Shown piece after piece: positions 34,881 to 44,500 of a DNA stretch of 64,000 bases (the stretch's first letter is position 1; each line of letters starts with the position of its first letter). This stretch comes from Eximiradius sp. (GTDB taxonomy: Bacteria; Bacteroidota; Ignavibacteria; Kapaibacteriales; UBA2268). Made by a program: the position numbers and the translations under genes. The stretch lies in the NCBI GenBank assembly GCA_937127445.1, contig CAKZLY010000018.1:148933-212932 (forward strand), read 5' to 3'. A model generated the notes under the pieces. That model did not search any database and was not told the DNA's origin. It saw only the letters and a list, made by a program, of their open reading frames with translations.

Positions 34881-34888
34881 ACATTTTT

Positions 34889-36817
34889 TTATTTTTGATA
34901 GAAATAATATTTTTCGTTTTGAGCATATAGATGATTTTGCTCTAAAAAATCAACTACTTGCTTGAAAATTCCTTTTTCGTCGAGACCGATTTCTTCTAAT
35001 AATTCTTCCTGAGTTCCGTGCTCAATAAATTTATCTTCTATTCCCAGCACCAGAATATTGGGTTTTAAGCCAATACTGTTAGCAAATTCAAGTATAGCAG
35101 AACCAAAACCACCGATTTTTTGTCCTTCTTCCACTGTAACAACATATTCAAATCTGCTGAAAACATCTTTTAGCATATCTTCGTCGAGAGGTTTAGCAAA
35201 GCGAGCATTTATTACGGTTGCAGAAATTTCTTGTTTTTCAAGCATTTCAGCAACTTTAATTGAATATCCTACCATTTTCCCAAACGCGATAATTGCTAAA
35301 TGGTTCCCAATTTTTAATGTTTCAGATTTACCGAGCGGAATATGTTTCATTGAAGTAATCGGGACACCTTGTGCAAACCCACGTGGATAACGGATGGCAA
35401 TTGGAGCATTAGGATAGTGGTAAACAGACGAAAAAAGCAAATCGCGAAGTTCTTGTTCATCTTTTGGAGCAGCAATAATTTGATTAGGGATTGTTCGCAA
35501 GTAAGAAATATCAAACACACCGTGATGAGTTGGTCCATCAGCACCGACAAGACCAGCTCTATCGATAGCAAAAATAACTTTCAAATTTTGGAGAGCAACA
35601 TCGTGAATAATATTGTCGTAAGCACGTTGCAAGAAAGAAGAATATATAGCGACAACTGGAAGAACGCCTTGTATAGCCAATCCCGCAGCAAAAGTAACTG
35701 CGTGCCCTTCGGCAATACCCACGTCAATAACACGTTCGGGCATAACATCTTTGAGTTTGTCAAGACCAGTTCCTTCGCACATTGCAGCAGTTATGGCAAT
35801 AATATTATCGTTTTGCTGACACAGTTCAACAATAGCGTCGCCAAAGACATCCTGGTAAAGTGGAATATTTGGCTTTTCAGAAAGGGATTTTCCTGTTTCT
35901 TTGTCTATTTTGCCGATAGCGTGCAAATTATGAATATCACATTCTGCGGGACCATATCCTTTTCCTTTTTGTGTCATAACGTGTAGAAATATAGGGCCTT
36001 TAAGGTCCTTAATTAATCTCAGTATTTTTACCAATTTAATAACATTATGACCATTGAATGGACCAAAGTAAGTAAAACCGAATGCTTCGAACAAAGCGCC
36101 CGGAGTAATGATAGCTTTCATACCTTCTTCGATACGTCCAGCCAATTTACGAAGCCTATCACCGAAGGTATCGAGTTTTCCTGCCAAATCCCAAACATTT
36201 TTACGAATAGATTGAACAGTAGAAGAAGCAAAAATTTCATTAAAATAATTAGAAAATGCCGAAACATTAGCATCAATAGACATATTATTATCATTGAGAA
36301 TGACAATAATATCTCTTTTTTGGACGCCAGCATTATTCATTGCTTCAAATGCAAGTCCGCCAGTCATAGAGCCATCACCGATGACAGCAGTAACTTTGAA
36401 ATTATCACCCTTTAAATCGCGAGCAGTTGCCATTCCTAATGCAGCAGAGATACTTGTGCTTGCATGACCAACACCGAAAGCATCATATTCAGACTCAGAT
36501 GGTTTCAAAAAACCCGAGAGACCACCTTTTTGGCGAATTGTGTGAAGAGCATCTCTACGACCAGTGAGAATTTTATGCGGATAGCCCTGATGACCAACAT
36601 CAAAAACAATTTTGTCCGATGGGGTATCAAAAACGTAATGAAGTGCAACCGTGAGTTCCACAACTCCAAGGCCAGCACCGAAATGCCCGCCAGTTTTGGT
36701 AATGGTATCTATCATAAAATCACGAACTTCATCGCATACCGTTGGAAGTTCTTCCAACGGTATCTTTTTGAGATCCACTGGTGAATTTATTTTCAATAGA
36801 TATTTATAATCTTTCAT
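34889..36817 (-). CDS. dxs: 1-deoxy-D-xylulose-5-phosphate synthase
   Basis: A 642-residue thiamine-diphosphate enzyme that condenses pyruvate and glyceraldehyde-3-phosphate to DXP, the entry to the MEP isoprenoid pathway and a precursor of pyridoxal phosphate (see pdxA). Motifs: GGHFGAGLGVVELTVALHYVF, VGHQGYPHKILTGR, the ThDP motif from IGDGSMTGGLAFEAMNNAG to ILNDNNMSI, DGPTHHGVFD in the pyrimidine domain, and TVEEGQKIGGFGSA in the C-terminal domain. The MEP product feeds the two prenyl synthases and hpnE in this window. No Rho-independent terminator with a T tail was found downstream. Confidence 0.97.
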   Translation of the reverse strand: MKDYKYLLKINSPVDLKKIPLEELPTVCDEVRDFMIDTITKTGGHFGAGLGVVELTVALHYVFDTPSDKIVFDVGHQGYPHKILTGRRDALHTIRQKGGLSGFLKPSESEYDAFGVGHASTSISAALGMATARDLKGDNFKVTAVIGDGSMTGGLAFEAMNNAGVQKRDIIVILNDNNMSIDANVSAFSNYFNEIFASSTVQSIRKNVWDLAGKLDTFGDRLRKLAGRIEEGMKAIITPGALFEAFGFTYFGPFNGHNVIKLVKILRLIKDLKGPIFLHVMTQKGKGYGPAECDIHNLHAIGKIDKETGKSLSEKPNIPLYQDVFGDAIVELCQQNDNIIAITAAMCEGTGLDKLKDVMPERVIDVGIAEGHAVTFAAGLAIQGVLPVVAIYSSFLQRAYDNIIHDVALQNLKVIFAIDRAGLVGADGPTHHGVFDISYLRTIPNQIIAAPKDEQELRDLLFSSVYHYPNAPIAIRYPRGFAQGVPITSMKHIPLGKSETLKIGNHLAIIAFGKMVGYSIKVAEMLEKQEISATVINARFAKPLDEDMLKDVFSRFEYVVTVEEGQKIGGFGSAILEFANSIGLKPNILVLGIEDKFIEHGTQEELLEEIGLDEKGIFKQVVDFLEQNHLYAQNEKYYFYQK

Positions 36818-36880
36818 TTTTCTTAAACAAACTTTAACAAAACTTTAAATATGACGATTAATTAAAAAGTTAGTTTTAAT

Positions 36881-37321
36881 TTATTCTAAAATAGTGCATT
36901 CAACATCAGTAACACCATCCTGCAGCATATCAAGTTGGCGAGCGGCTTCGTAAGATAAGTCTATAATTCTGCCTTCAACAAAAGGACCTCTGTCGTTTAT
37001 AATTACTACAATTGAGCGATTATTCTTTAAATTCTTGACTTTTAGTTTAGTTCCAAATGGCAAGGAACGATGAGCTGCAGTCAGCTTATTTTGGTCAAAA
37101 ACTTCACCGCTTGCAGTAGAGCGACCGTGGAATTTATCTGCGTAGTATGATGCTTTTCCTCTGAAAGTGTAACCACTTTGAAATTCTTCGCTTTTCGTAT
37201 TAGAGGAAGAATTAATTTGAGAATTGTTATTGCTATAATTGTTGTTATCTGTGAATCGAACAGTCGAGGCACACGAGACAAGTAAAATTGAGGTAGCAAT
37301 AAACAATAATAATAATTTCAT
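36881..37321 (-). CDS. rlpA: RlpA-like lytic transglycosylase lipoprotein
   Basis: A 146-residue lipoprotein (lipobox LVSC, C17). After a Ser/Asn-rich linker comes a double-psi beta-barrel domain (about 50-144): [56 protein letters not shown]. The GRxTASGE and NDRGP motifs carry the catalytic residues of RlpA, which cuts denuded glycan strands during septation. The C-terminal SPOR domain of Pseudomonas RlpA is absent, as in many short members. It lies 63 bases upstream of dxs on the same strand. Confidence 0.92.
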   Translation of the reverse strand: MKLLLLFIATSILLVSCASTVRFTDNNNYSNNNSQINSSSNTKSEEFQSGYTFRGKASYYADKFHGRSTASGEVFDQNKLTAAHRSLPFGTKLKVKNLKNNRSIVVIINDRGPFVEGRIIDLSYEAARQLDMLQDGVTDVECTILE

Positions 37322-37474
37322 ACAAATTCGTTTGTGGTTTTAAAATACATACAAATTTAAACGATATTCTATTGTTAAAAAATACTTTTGAATTATTTAT
37401 GATATTTTTATAAATTAAATTTAATTATTAATCAACTTTAATCGCAATAAAATTATCAATAACGAGGGGAGAGA

Positions 37475-38473
37475 ATGGCAGATCAAGCACAGAGGATAGT
37501 TTTTTTATTAAAAAAACTTCAGATGGGAAATAAATACACGACTTCAGAAGCGTATGAAATGATTTGCAAGGAATTTGGACCGCATTCGTTAAGGACGGTG
37601 CAACGAGATATGTTGCTTCTGCAAAAATGCGAGCCAACAATCAATGCAACACGTGTTGGGAAAGAGCATTTGTGGTTTATCCCAAAGGAAATTCGTAAAG
37701 CCGAAGCAATGATGAGAATTGATAATAATGAGATACTATCGTTTTATATTTTGAAAGCGCATTTAAAAACATTTAGCGGGACGGTAATTGAAGATGACAT
37801 TAATAGGTTAATTAATAAGTTGGAAAAATTTGCTCCCGAAGAGATATATGCGCCAGAAAGTTTGTTTTGGGACCAAAATATTGGATATTTTGATTACTCA
37901 AAGTATAATGAGAGATTAAAAGAAATAATTGATGCAATTGTTAATAAAAAATGGGTAAATATTGATTATAATACGTCAAGCAAAGGCATAATAAACAAGA
38001 TATTGATTAATTTGCGGTGCCTATTTACATACAGTGGGGCATTATATGCGGTGGCATTTGTTCCAAAACACGACTCACATATAGCACTTGCAATACACAA
38101 CATATTAGAAATAGAGGAAGTTCCAAACTTTAAGAAGAAATTGCATGAATTCAGTTTCAAGGAATGGACGAAAAATAGATTTGGTGTGTTTTATGGCGAG
38201 CCAAAACGAATTGTTTTAACGATTAAACCAGAGTTTAAGCACTATTTTATGAACAGGAAATGGCACCAATCTCAAAATTTAATTGAAGAAGAAGATGGAA
38301 GTTTAACAATGGAACTGAAAGTTCCAATTGGACCTGATTTTATTAGTTGGGTGATGAGTTGGAGCTCAGCAATAATCATCAAAAAGCCCAAAGAATTAAG
38401 AAAAGCAATAATTGAAAAACTTGAAAAAGCTTTGATAGATTATGAATATAAAGAAATAGAAGGAAATGAATAA
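37475..38473 (+). CDS. WYL-domain transcriptional regulator
   Basis: A 332-residue cytoplasmic regulator. The N-terminal winged helix (about 1-60, QRIVFLLKKLQMGNKYTTSEAYE, then RTVQRDMLLLQ) fits the HTH_11/DeoR-like domain of WYL proteins. The central WYL domain (about 145-225) has a degenerate triad (LFTYSGALYAVAFV where W-Y-L would be), and a WCX-like C-terminal extension (KRIVLTIKPEFKHYFMNRKWH). A GAGGGGAGAG stretch precedes the ATG. Its TAA overlaps the ATG of the next gene by 1 base, so it likely controls the following stress-like genes. Ligand unknown. Confidence 0.85.
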   Translation: MADQAQRIVFLLKKLQMGNKYTTSEAYEMICKEFGPHSLRTVQRDMLLLQKCEPTINATRVGKEHLWFIPKEIRKAEAMMRIDNNEILSFYILKAHLKTFSGTVIEDDINRLINKLEKFAPEEIYAPESLFWDQNIGYFDYSKYNERLKEIIDAIVNKKWVNIDYNTSSKGIINKILINLRCLFTYSGALYAVAFVPKHDSHIALAIHNILEIEEVPNFKKKLHEFSFKEWTKNRFGVFYGEPKRIVLTIKPEFKHYFMNRKWHQSQNLIEEEDGSLTMELKVPIGPDFISWVMSWSSAIIIKKPKELRKAIIEKLEKALIDYEYKEIEGNE

Positions 38474-38913
38474 TGAAAGTAAAAGAAATTATCGAATTTG
38501 CGATCGACAAAGAAATTGAAGCAATTGAGTTTTATAAAAAGCTCCAAAATATCGCAAAGCTCCAATCGAGCAAAGCATTTTTGAAAGAGTTAGAAGAAAT
38601 GGAAGTATCTCATAAAAACATTCTTCAAAATTATTTGGATAATCCAGCGGGAATTAGCTTGATTGAGCAACCTACAAATTTGCAGATAAGTGATTATATG
38701 GATGATGTGGAAGCTGAAAGCGATATAACATTCCAGCAAATACTAATTATTGCGATGAAAAGAGAAGAACGGGCAATGAGTTTGTACCAGAAATTAGCAG
38801 AGCAAGTCGAAGGCGATACTCGAAATGTGTTTATTCGTTTGTCGCAAGAGGAAGCAAAGCATAAACTTCAACTTGAAACTATTTATGATGAAGAAATTTT
38901 AAAAGAAAATTAG
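38473..38913 (+). CDS. rubrerythrin-like (ferritin-like) di-iron protein
   Basis: A 146-residue four-helix protein. Metal-binding helices are seen as IEFAIDKEIEAIEFYKKLQ, KELEEMEVSHKNIL, AMKREERAMSLYQKLAEQ and LSQEEAKHKLQLETIYDEE, the paired E and ExxH pattern of the ferritin-like superfamily. It has no C-terminal rubredoxin domain. Such proteins reduce peroxide or handle iron, but specific activity cannot be read. Translationally coupled to the WYL regulator and followed 7 bases later by the carbonic anhydrase. Confidence 0.85.
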   Translation: MKVKEIIEFAIDKEIEAIEFYKKLQNIAKLQSSKAFLKELEEMEVSHKNILQNYLDNPAGISLIEQPTNLQISDYMDDVEAESDITFQQILIIAMKREERAMSLYQKLAEQVEGDTRNVFIRLSQEEAKHKLQLETIYDEEILKEN

Positions 38914-38920
38914 AATAAAC

Positions 38921-39745
38921 ATGAAGAGAAAAATTTACTTATTAATTGCTGTTACCTTTTTAGGTATGGTTGATAACATTAACGCTAACCCGTGGGAAAT
39001 CTCGTTGCAGCGGCTTCGAGAAGGCAATGAGCGATTCGTTGCAGGGCAAGCCACTCATCCAAATCAAACATTTGAACGAAGACAGGAAACAGCGAACAAG
39101 GGTCAAAAGCCATTTGCTACAATTCTTGCTTGTTCGGATTCGCGAGTGCCTGTTGAAGTAATTTTTGACCAAGGTGTTGGCGATTTGTTCGTGGTAAAAG
39201 TTGCTGGAAATGTGGCAGATGTTGATGAAATTGCAACAATTGAATATGGAACAGAGCATTTAGGGACACCTGTACTTATAGTATTAGGACATACCAAATG
39301 CGGCGCAGTAACAGCAGTTGCAAGCGGCGCTCATTTAGAAGGGCATTTACCAAAATTAGCTGATAAGATAAAACCCGCATTCCAAAAAGTTCAAAAAGAG
39401 CATTCTGATAAGCATAATTTAGTAAATTTAACGATAAAAGAAAATGTTTTTCAAACAATCAGCGACATTATTTCAAAAAGCAAAATTATAGGTCATTTAA
39501 TAGAAGAAAAAAAACTTCAAGTTGTAGGTGCAATTTATGATATTGAAACAGGAAGAATTGAATGGTTAGGCAATCATCCAGATGAGAAAAAACTTATTGA
39601 AAGCTCAAAACACATTAAGGAAAACCAGTCTGACGCAAAAAACTTTTTCACATCAAAGAATTTTATATTTATGGGGATTTTTATTGTCATCGTAAGTTTG
39701 CTTGCAACTATTATTGTTTTTATACTATCAAAAAGGAAACCATAA
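38921..39745 (+). CDS. exported, membrane-anchored beta-class carbonic anhydrase
   Basis: A 274-residue beta-carbonic anhydrase with zinc ligands C71, H124 and C127 and the D73-R75 dyad (LACSDSRVP, LGHTKCGAV). Unusually, it starts with a signal peptide (about 1-22, ending NINA) and ends with a hydrophobic helix (about 248-270) plus a SKRKP tail. This predicts a periplasmic enzyme held in the inner membrane by its C-terminus. It would interconvert CO2 and bicarbonate at the periplasmic face. Operon with WYL and rubrerythrin, and its stop touches the start of the Ycf48-like gene. Confidence 0.9.
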   Translation: MKRKIYLLIAVTFLGMVDNINANPWEISLQRLREGNERFVAGQATHPNQTFERRQETANKGQKPFATILACSDSRVPVEVIFDQGVGDLFVVKVAGNVADVDEIATIEYGTEHLGTPVLIVLGHTKCGAVTAVASGAHLEGHLPKLADKIKPAFQKVQKEHSDKHNLVNLTIKENVFQTISDIISKSKIIGHLIEEKKLQVVGAIYDIETGRIEWLGNHPDEKKLIESSKHIKENQSDAKNFFTSKNFIFMGIFIVIVSLLATIIVFILSKRKP

Positions 39746-41437
39746 TTGAAGAGAATTGTTAACATACTGGTAATAATTTTATTATCAACAAATGTTTGTT
39801 TCTCTCAATGGATTAACAGAAACACAGATGCAACTTTTCAAATAAATTCCTCTCATTTTGTTGATGCGAATAATGGTTATATTGTGGGGTTGCTCGGATC
39901 AATTGCCAAAACAACAAATGGCGGAAGCAGCTGGATTAGTCAGAATGTCAGCAACACTTATTCGTTATTTGGTATCAATTTCACAAATATAACAACTGGC
40001 TGGGCTTGTGGCTTTTTCGGAATTATTTTAAAAACAACAAATGGTGGAAACAGTTGGAATCTTCAATTCAGCGGAACAACAAATGATTTGCTCAGAATTC
40101 AATTTGTAAATTCATCAACTGGCTGGGCAATTGGCAGGTCCGGCACGATAATCAAGTCAATAACTGGTGGTACATTATGGACATCACAAACAAGCGGCTC
40201 AACTGAAGATTTATTGGGTATTTCTTTTATTAACTCAACAACGGGATGGGTTGTCGGGACAAACGGAACAATTCTTAAAACTACAAACGGCGGGACAAAT
40301 TGGATGGCATTAAGCAGTGGAACAACAGAAAACCTGGCAGGAGTTAGCTTTGTGAATGCTAACGTTGGTTACGTTGTCGGTGGAAATGGCACGATACTGA
40401 AAACTACAAATGGCGGTGCAACTTGGGCACAGCAAACAAGCGGTACGACTGTGCAACTTACAGCAGTGCATTTCTATGATATGAACATTGGGGTTTGCGT
40501 AGGAGTTAGCGGAAAAATATTAAGGACAACCAATGGTGGAACAAACTGGATTGATGAATCGACAAGTGCAGCAGTGCAGTTAACAGATGTACAATATGTC
40601 TCCTCAACTATTGCATACGCTGTTGGGTATGGTGGAAATGTGCTTCGTTATGAATATAGTGCTTTGCCGCCTCCCAATTTAATCTCTCCTGCAAATAATT
40701 CATCTAACTTAATGCCAAATGTTACATTGAGCTGGAGCAATGTATCGCTTGCTTTGTCCTATAGAGTGCAAGTTTCGACAAATAATAATTTTAGCAATTT
40801 CATTCTTAATACTACTACGACATCAACAAGTTTTCAATTACAATCGTTGCAGCTAAATACAACATATTACTGGAGAGTTTGCTCTAAGAATGCAACAGAT
40901 TCGTCTATCTGGTCGAGTATTTATAGTTTTACAACAACTGATAGTGTAGCTCAGAATATTAATCTTATTCCGGGTTGGAATTTAATTTCGTTGAACGTAT
41001 TTCCATTTGATAGTTTGTTTTCTCAAATCAAACAAAAAATAGGTAGTAAATTCATCATTGCAAAAAGTGAAGATGGTAGAATATTTTGTCCACCTTTTAC
41101 AAACACACTATCGGTGTGGAATAATAAAGAAGCGTATTTGATAAAAGTATCTGATACGACAATTTTGAGCATAACAGGTTTAGCGATTAGTCCGGAGAAT
41201 TATTCCATAAGTTTGGGTAGAATAGGTTGGCACTGGATACCATACATAAGAAATTCAGATATTTCACCTGCTCTTGGTTTGATTTCTTTGATTGGAATGT
41301 ACGATCACGTAAAAGATACTGATGGTAATTCTTACAAACCAAATTCTTCGAATACATTACAGAATTTAGCTCCTGGCAAAGGTTATATGATATATATAAC
41401 AAATTCTAATGCTACACTGCTCTATCCACCTAATTAA
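39746..41437 (+). CDS. secreted Ycf48-like repeat protein with fibronectin-like domain
   Basis: A 563-residue exported protein with signal peptide (about 1-20, ending CFSQ). Residues about 25-300 hold six beta-propeller blades with the TNGGxxW motif (TNGGSSW, TNGGNSW, TGGTLW, TNGGTNW, TNGGATW, TNGGTNW), the Ycf48/BNR-like family. A fibronectin III-like domain (about 308-400) follows and then a 160-residue beta-rich C-terminus. No typical T9SS sorting motif was recognised at the end. The start is TTG at 39746, directly after the previous stop, with AAAGGAAAC 7-15 bases upstream. Surface or periplasmic; binding partner unknown. Confidence 0.8.
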   Translation: MKRIVNILVIILLSTNVCFSQWINRNTDATFQINSSHFVDANNGYIVGLLGSIAKTTNGGSSWISQNVSNTYSLFGINFTNITTGWACGFFGIILKTTNGGNSWNLQFSGTTNDLLRIQFVNSSTGWAIGRSGTIIKSITGGTLWTSQTSGSTEDLLGISFINSTTGWVVGTNGTILKTTNGGTNWMALSSGTTENLAGVSFVNANVGYVVGGNGTILKTTNGGATWAQQTSGTTVQLTAVHFYDMNIGVCVGVSGKILRTTNGGTNWIDESTSAAVQLTDVQYVSSTIAYAVGYGGNVLRYEYSALPPPNLISPANNSSNLMPNVTLSWSNVSLALSYRVQVSTNNNFSNFILNTTTTSTSFQLQSLQLNTTYYWRVCSKNATDSSIWSSIYSFTTTDSVAQNINLIPGWNLISLNVFPFDSLFSQIKQKIGSKFIIAKSEDGRIFCPPFTNTLSVWNNKEAYLIKVSDTTILSITGLAISPENYSISLGRIGWHWIPYIRNSDISPALGLISLIGMYDHVKDTDGNSYKPNSSNTLQNLAPGKGYMIYITNSNATLLYPPN

Positions 41438-41528
41438 ATGAAAATATAATTAAAACATTTTTATTTTTCTACGTCTAATTAATCAATTAAACAAAGAATA
41501 AGTTACCCTATTTGAGTAATAAATTGCT

Positions 41529-44500
41529 ATGAAAAAGCTAATATTTTTATTGGTGATTATTTTTCCTCATTTTGTGAAAGGCAATGTAGTTATTTCTTAT
41601 ATACAGCCTGATATTGTTGCCCCAGGAATGAATAGTTACCTTGAATTCATTGCACCATATAACGCATATGGAAATTTTGGAGCAGATAGAACGTTCTACA
41701 ATTTGCTAACCGATACTTTAAGAATTGAAGTTGTTAATCCAAATGATAGATGGAAGGTAACGTTTGGTCCGTTGGTGGTAAGTTGGCAGGGACGGATGAT
41801 ATCGACTCAAGTTTTTGCTCATCCATCACTTAAACCAAACTCGTGGGATTGGAGTTTGCTTCAACAAGATTTCAAAATAAAAGTGCGAATCAATAAAAAT
41901 GGTATTTTATCAAATGAAGTAGATTTATATATTGTTCAGCCATTTCCTTTTGGAAACAAAAGTAGCATCCCCGATAGCATTATTGGAGATGGCTCGCTTG
42001 GGAAACGTTCACCACGTGGTGCAATGATTGTTGATTCGATGATATTAGCCAATAGAACTTATTACGTTTCAACAGCAGATGTGGACCCAATGACACCCGG
42101 AAATCAAGGATATTTGCCATTTATACTTATTTCAAAAGGCCCAATCCGAGGCGGAGCTAACACATTGATATCAGTAGATGGTGGGTTAAGCGGTAGACAG
42201 CAAAGGCTACAAGACGGTGGTCCTGGCGGTGGAGGCGGAGGTGGAAGATTTTACGATGCAGGTTTGTTTGTAGATAACTCACGAAATGGGGATGATGGCG
42301 GAGATGGATTTACTGGAGGCGGAAGTGGAGGACGTAACAATAGCAGTCTACCCGGCGTAACTAATTCAATGAAACTTCCCGGTATTGGTACTTTAGAAGT
42401 GGCAACCGGAACACCAGCAAGGGGTTATTCACTGAATGGTATTCCACCAAGCTACATCCCTAATGTGTATGAATCCGCTGGTGGTGGGACAGGACATCCA
42501 TTTGGCCGTTCAGGCGAGCATTGTAATGACGGAAACAATTGTACTCCAGCGGGTGGATATGGAGGTGGTTCAGGAGTGAAGCAAAATACACCGGGAGGCT
42601 CAGGTGGTAACGCTACTGATGGTCAAGGTAGTAATAATTCAGGTGGTAAAGCAGTGGGCAATCGGATGATTATCCCATTAGCTGGTGGTAGTGGCGGTGC
42701 CAGTGGAAATCCACAATCTGGTGGTAATTTTTCAGGCAGTGGTGGTGGAGGGGGTGGTGCTATAATGATTTACGCAGCGGGAATTAATAATGTACAAATT
42801 TCTGCAAAAGGCGCAAATGGTCAGGATGGCATCAATTCATCAAACGGTGGCGGTGGAAGCGGAGGTTCGGTTATTACCTCAGCAAAATTGTTGGTTGATA
42901 ACGGTAGTTCACAATCAATTTTTATTGAAGGAGGTAAAGCAGGAGGCGGCACAAACCAATTTGGCGGATGGGGTCGAGTGCGGCGAGATGCTCCGATTTG
43001 GAATGTAAACGTTGGCAACGCTGCATTTGAACCAACCACTTATTATCAAGGGCCGTCGTCTGACACAACAAAATATATTAAGCCACTTATTCCATTTTGG
43101 GTTAGAGGAAGCAAAAAATTTGAAGATTCTTTGCAAATTTGGCTGAAACCAGAGACACGTCAATGGACTTATGTTGCAACAATTCCACAAAATCAGCTAT
43201 TCTGGGAAGTTCAAATGCTTCTCGATAGAACAGATTCGGTTTATTATCTTGTGGCTATGCAAAGCGTTCCCAATCCTGAAAAATCAAACGAATTTCGTAC
43301 TGAACCTAATTTTTTGATGACACAAGCAGCAGCAAATGTCCTTATTTTGGAAAAAATACCTGAATTTTATTGCCAGGACACACTTTTCAGCGATACTTTG
43401 CTCGCTTGCGACGGACAAGAAGTCAAATTCAAGGCAAGAATTTACAACTTAGGAGACACTGATTTGATTCTGTCGGATGCGTATTCTAGAAGAGGCTTTC
43501 TTTCGTCGAACATAAACAATACAATTATTCCTCCATTTGATAGTTTAGATGTTGTAATAACATACACTTACAATAAAAATCACCCGCTAATCATTAACGA
43601 CACTTTGTTTATTAATCATAATGATTACTGGACAGGAGCTAGCAATCCCTTCCCCATTGCTGTTAATCTGAACTTATTAGATATAATTCTATATACTAAT
43701 TTGCATAGTTATTTACAGCCATACAACAAAGAAATAAACCTTCCAAGTGTGAAAACTTATATTATCAATGCTTGCTTAGGAGCAAGCTACAAGATACTTG
43801 CAAGTGTTGGAAATTTGACTGATACAACTATTAATTTAGAAAATATTTTGACACATAGTTCAGATATTAGTACGCAGATTGTTGGGAATCGTTCAATTTC
43901 ACGACTGGGCACTTGCACTTATGTGATTGATTTGATAGCAAATATCTTAGGTACAACAAGTTACAAATTATATTATAAATTATTTGAATGTGATAATATT
44001 ATTGATTCATTAGAAATAATTTTGATAACAACACAAGCGGAGCTGACTTTTTTGGATCACGGCAATTTCCCAGACACACGTATCGGAAGTTCAAATTTGA
44101 AAGGAATAAGGCTGCGAAACACTGGCAATTCAAAAATTTATTTGAGTTCGGTTAGCGTTTCTGGAAATGATTTTTCGATAGTTGATATAATGCCAGGATT
44201 GCCAAGAATTTTAAATCCAAATGATGAAATTAACATTACAGTTAGATTTTCTCCTACAAATCAAGGTGACGTATTTAGACGGTTAAATATTACAACTTTG
44301 CCAACAGATAGCACTTGTGTATATAATATTGAACTGCCACTTCGCGGTAAGGGATTAGAAACCAGCGTTATTGCTTCAAAATATTTGCTTAATTTTGACA
44401 CTTTATACACCTGCCAGATTGCTTATGATACTGTTTATATTATCAATCCAAATGGGTCGAATTTTAGATATATGATTATTCCACCAGCAAGAATTATAGG

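Noticed and set aside
35369..35986. 205-codon open frame opposite dxs
   Set aside because: It is antisense to a strongly conserved gene, with no family match and composition expected from a shadow frame.
42200..43000. Gly-rich region considered as collagen-like
   Set aside because: There is no regular G-x-y period; the glycines come in runs of two to seven.
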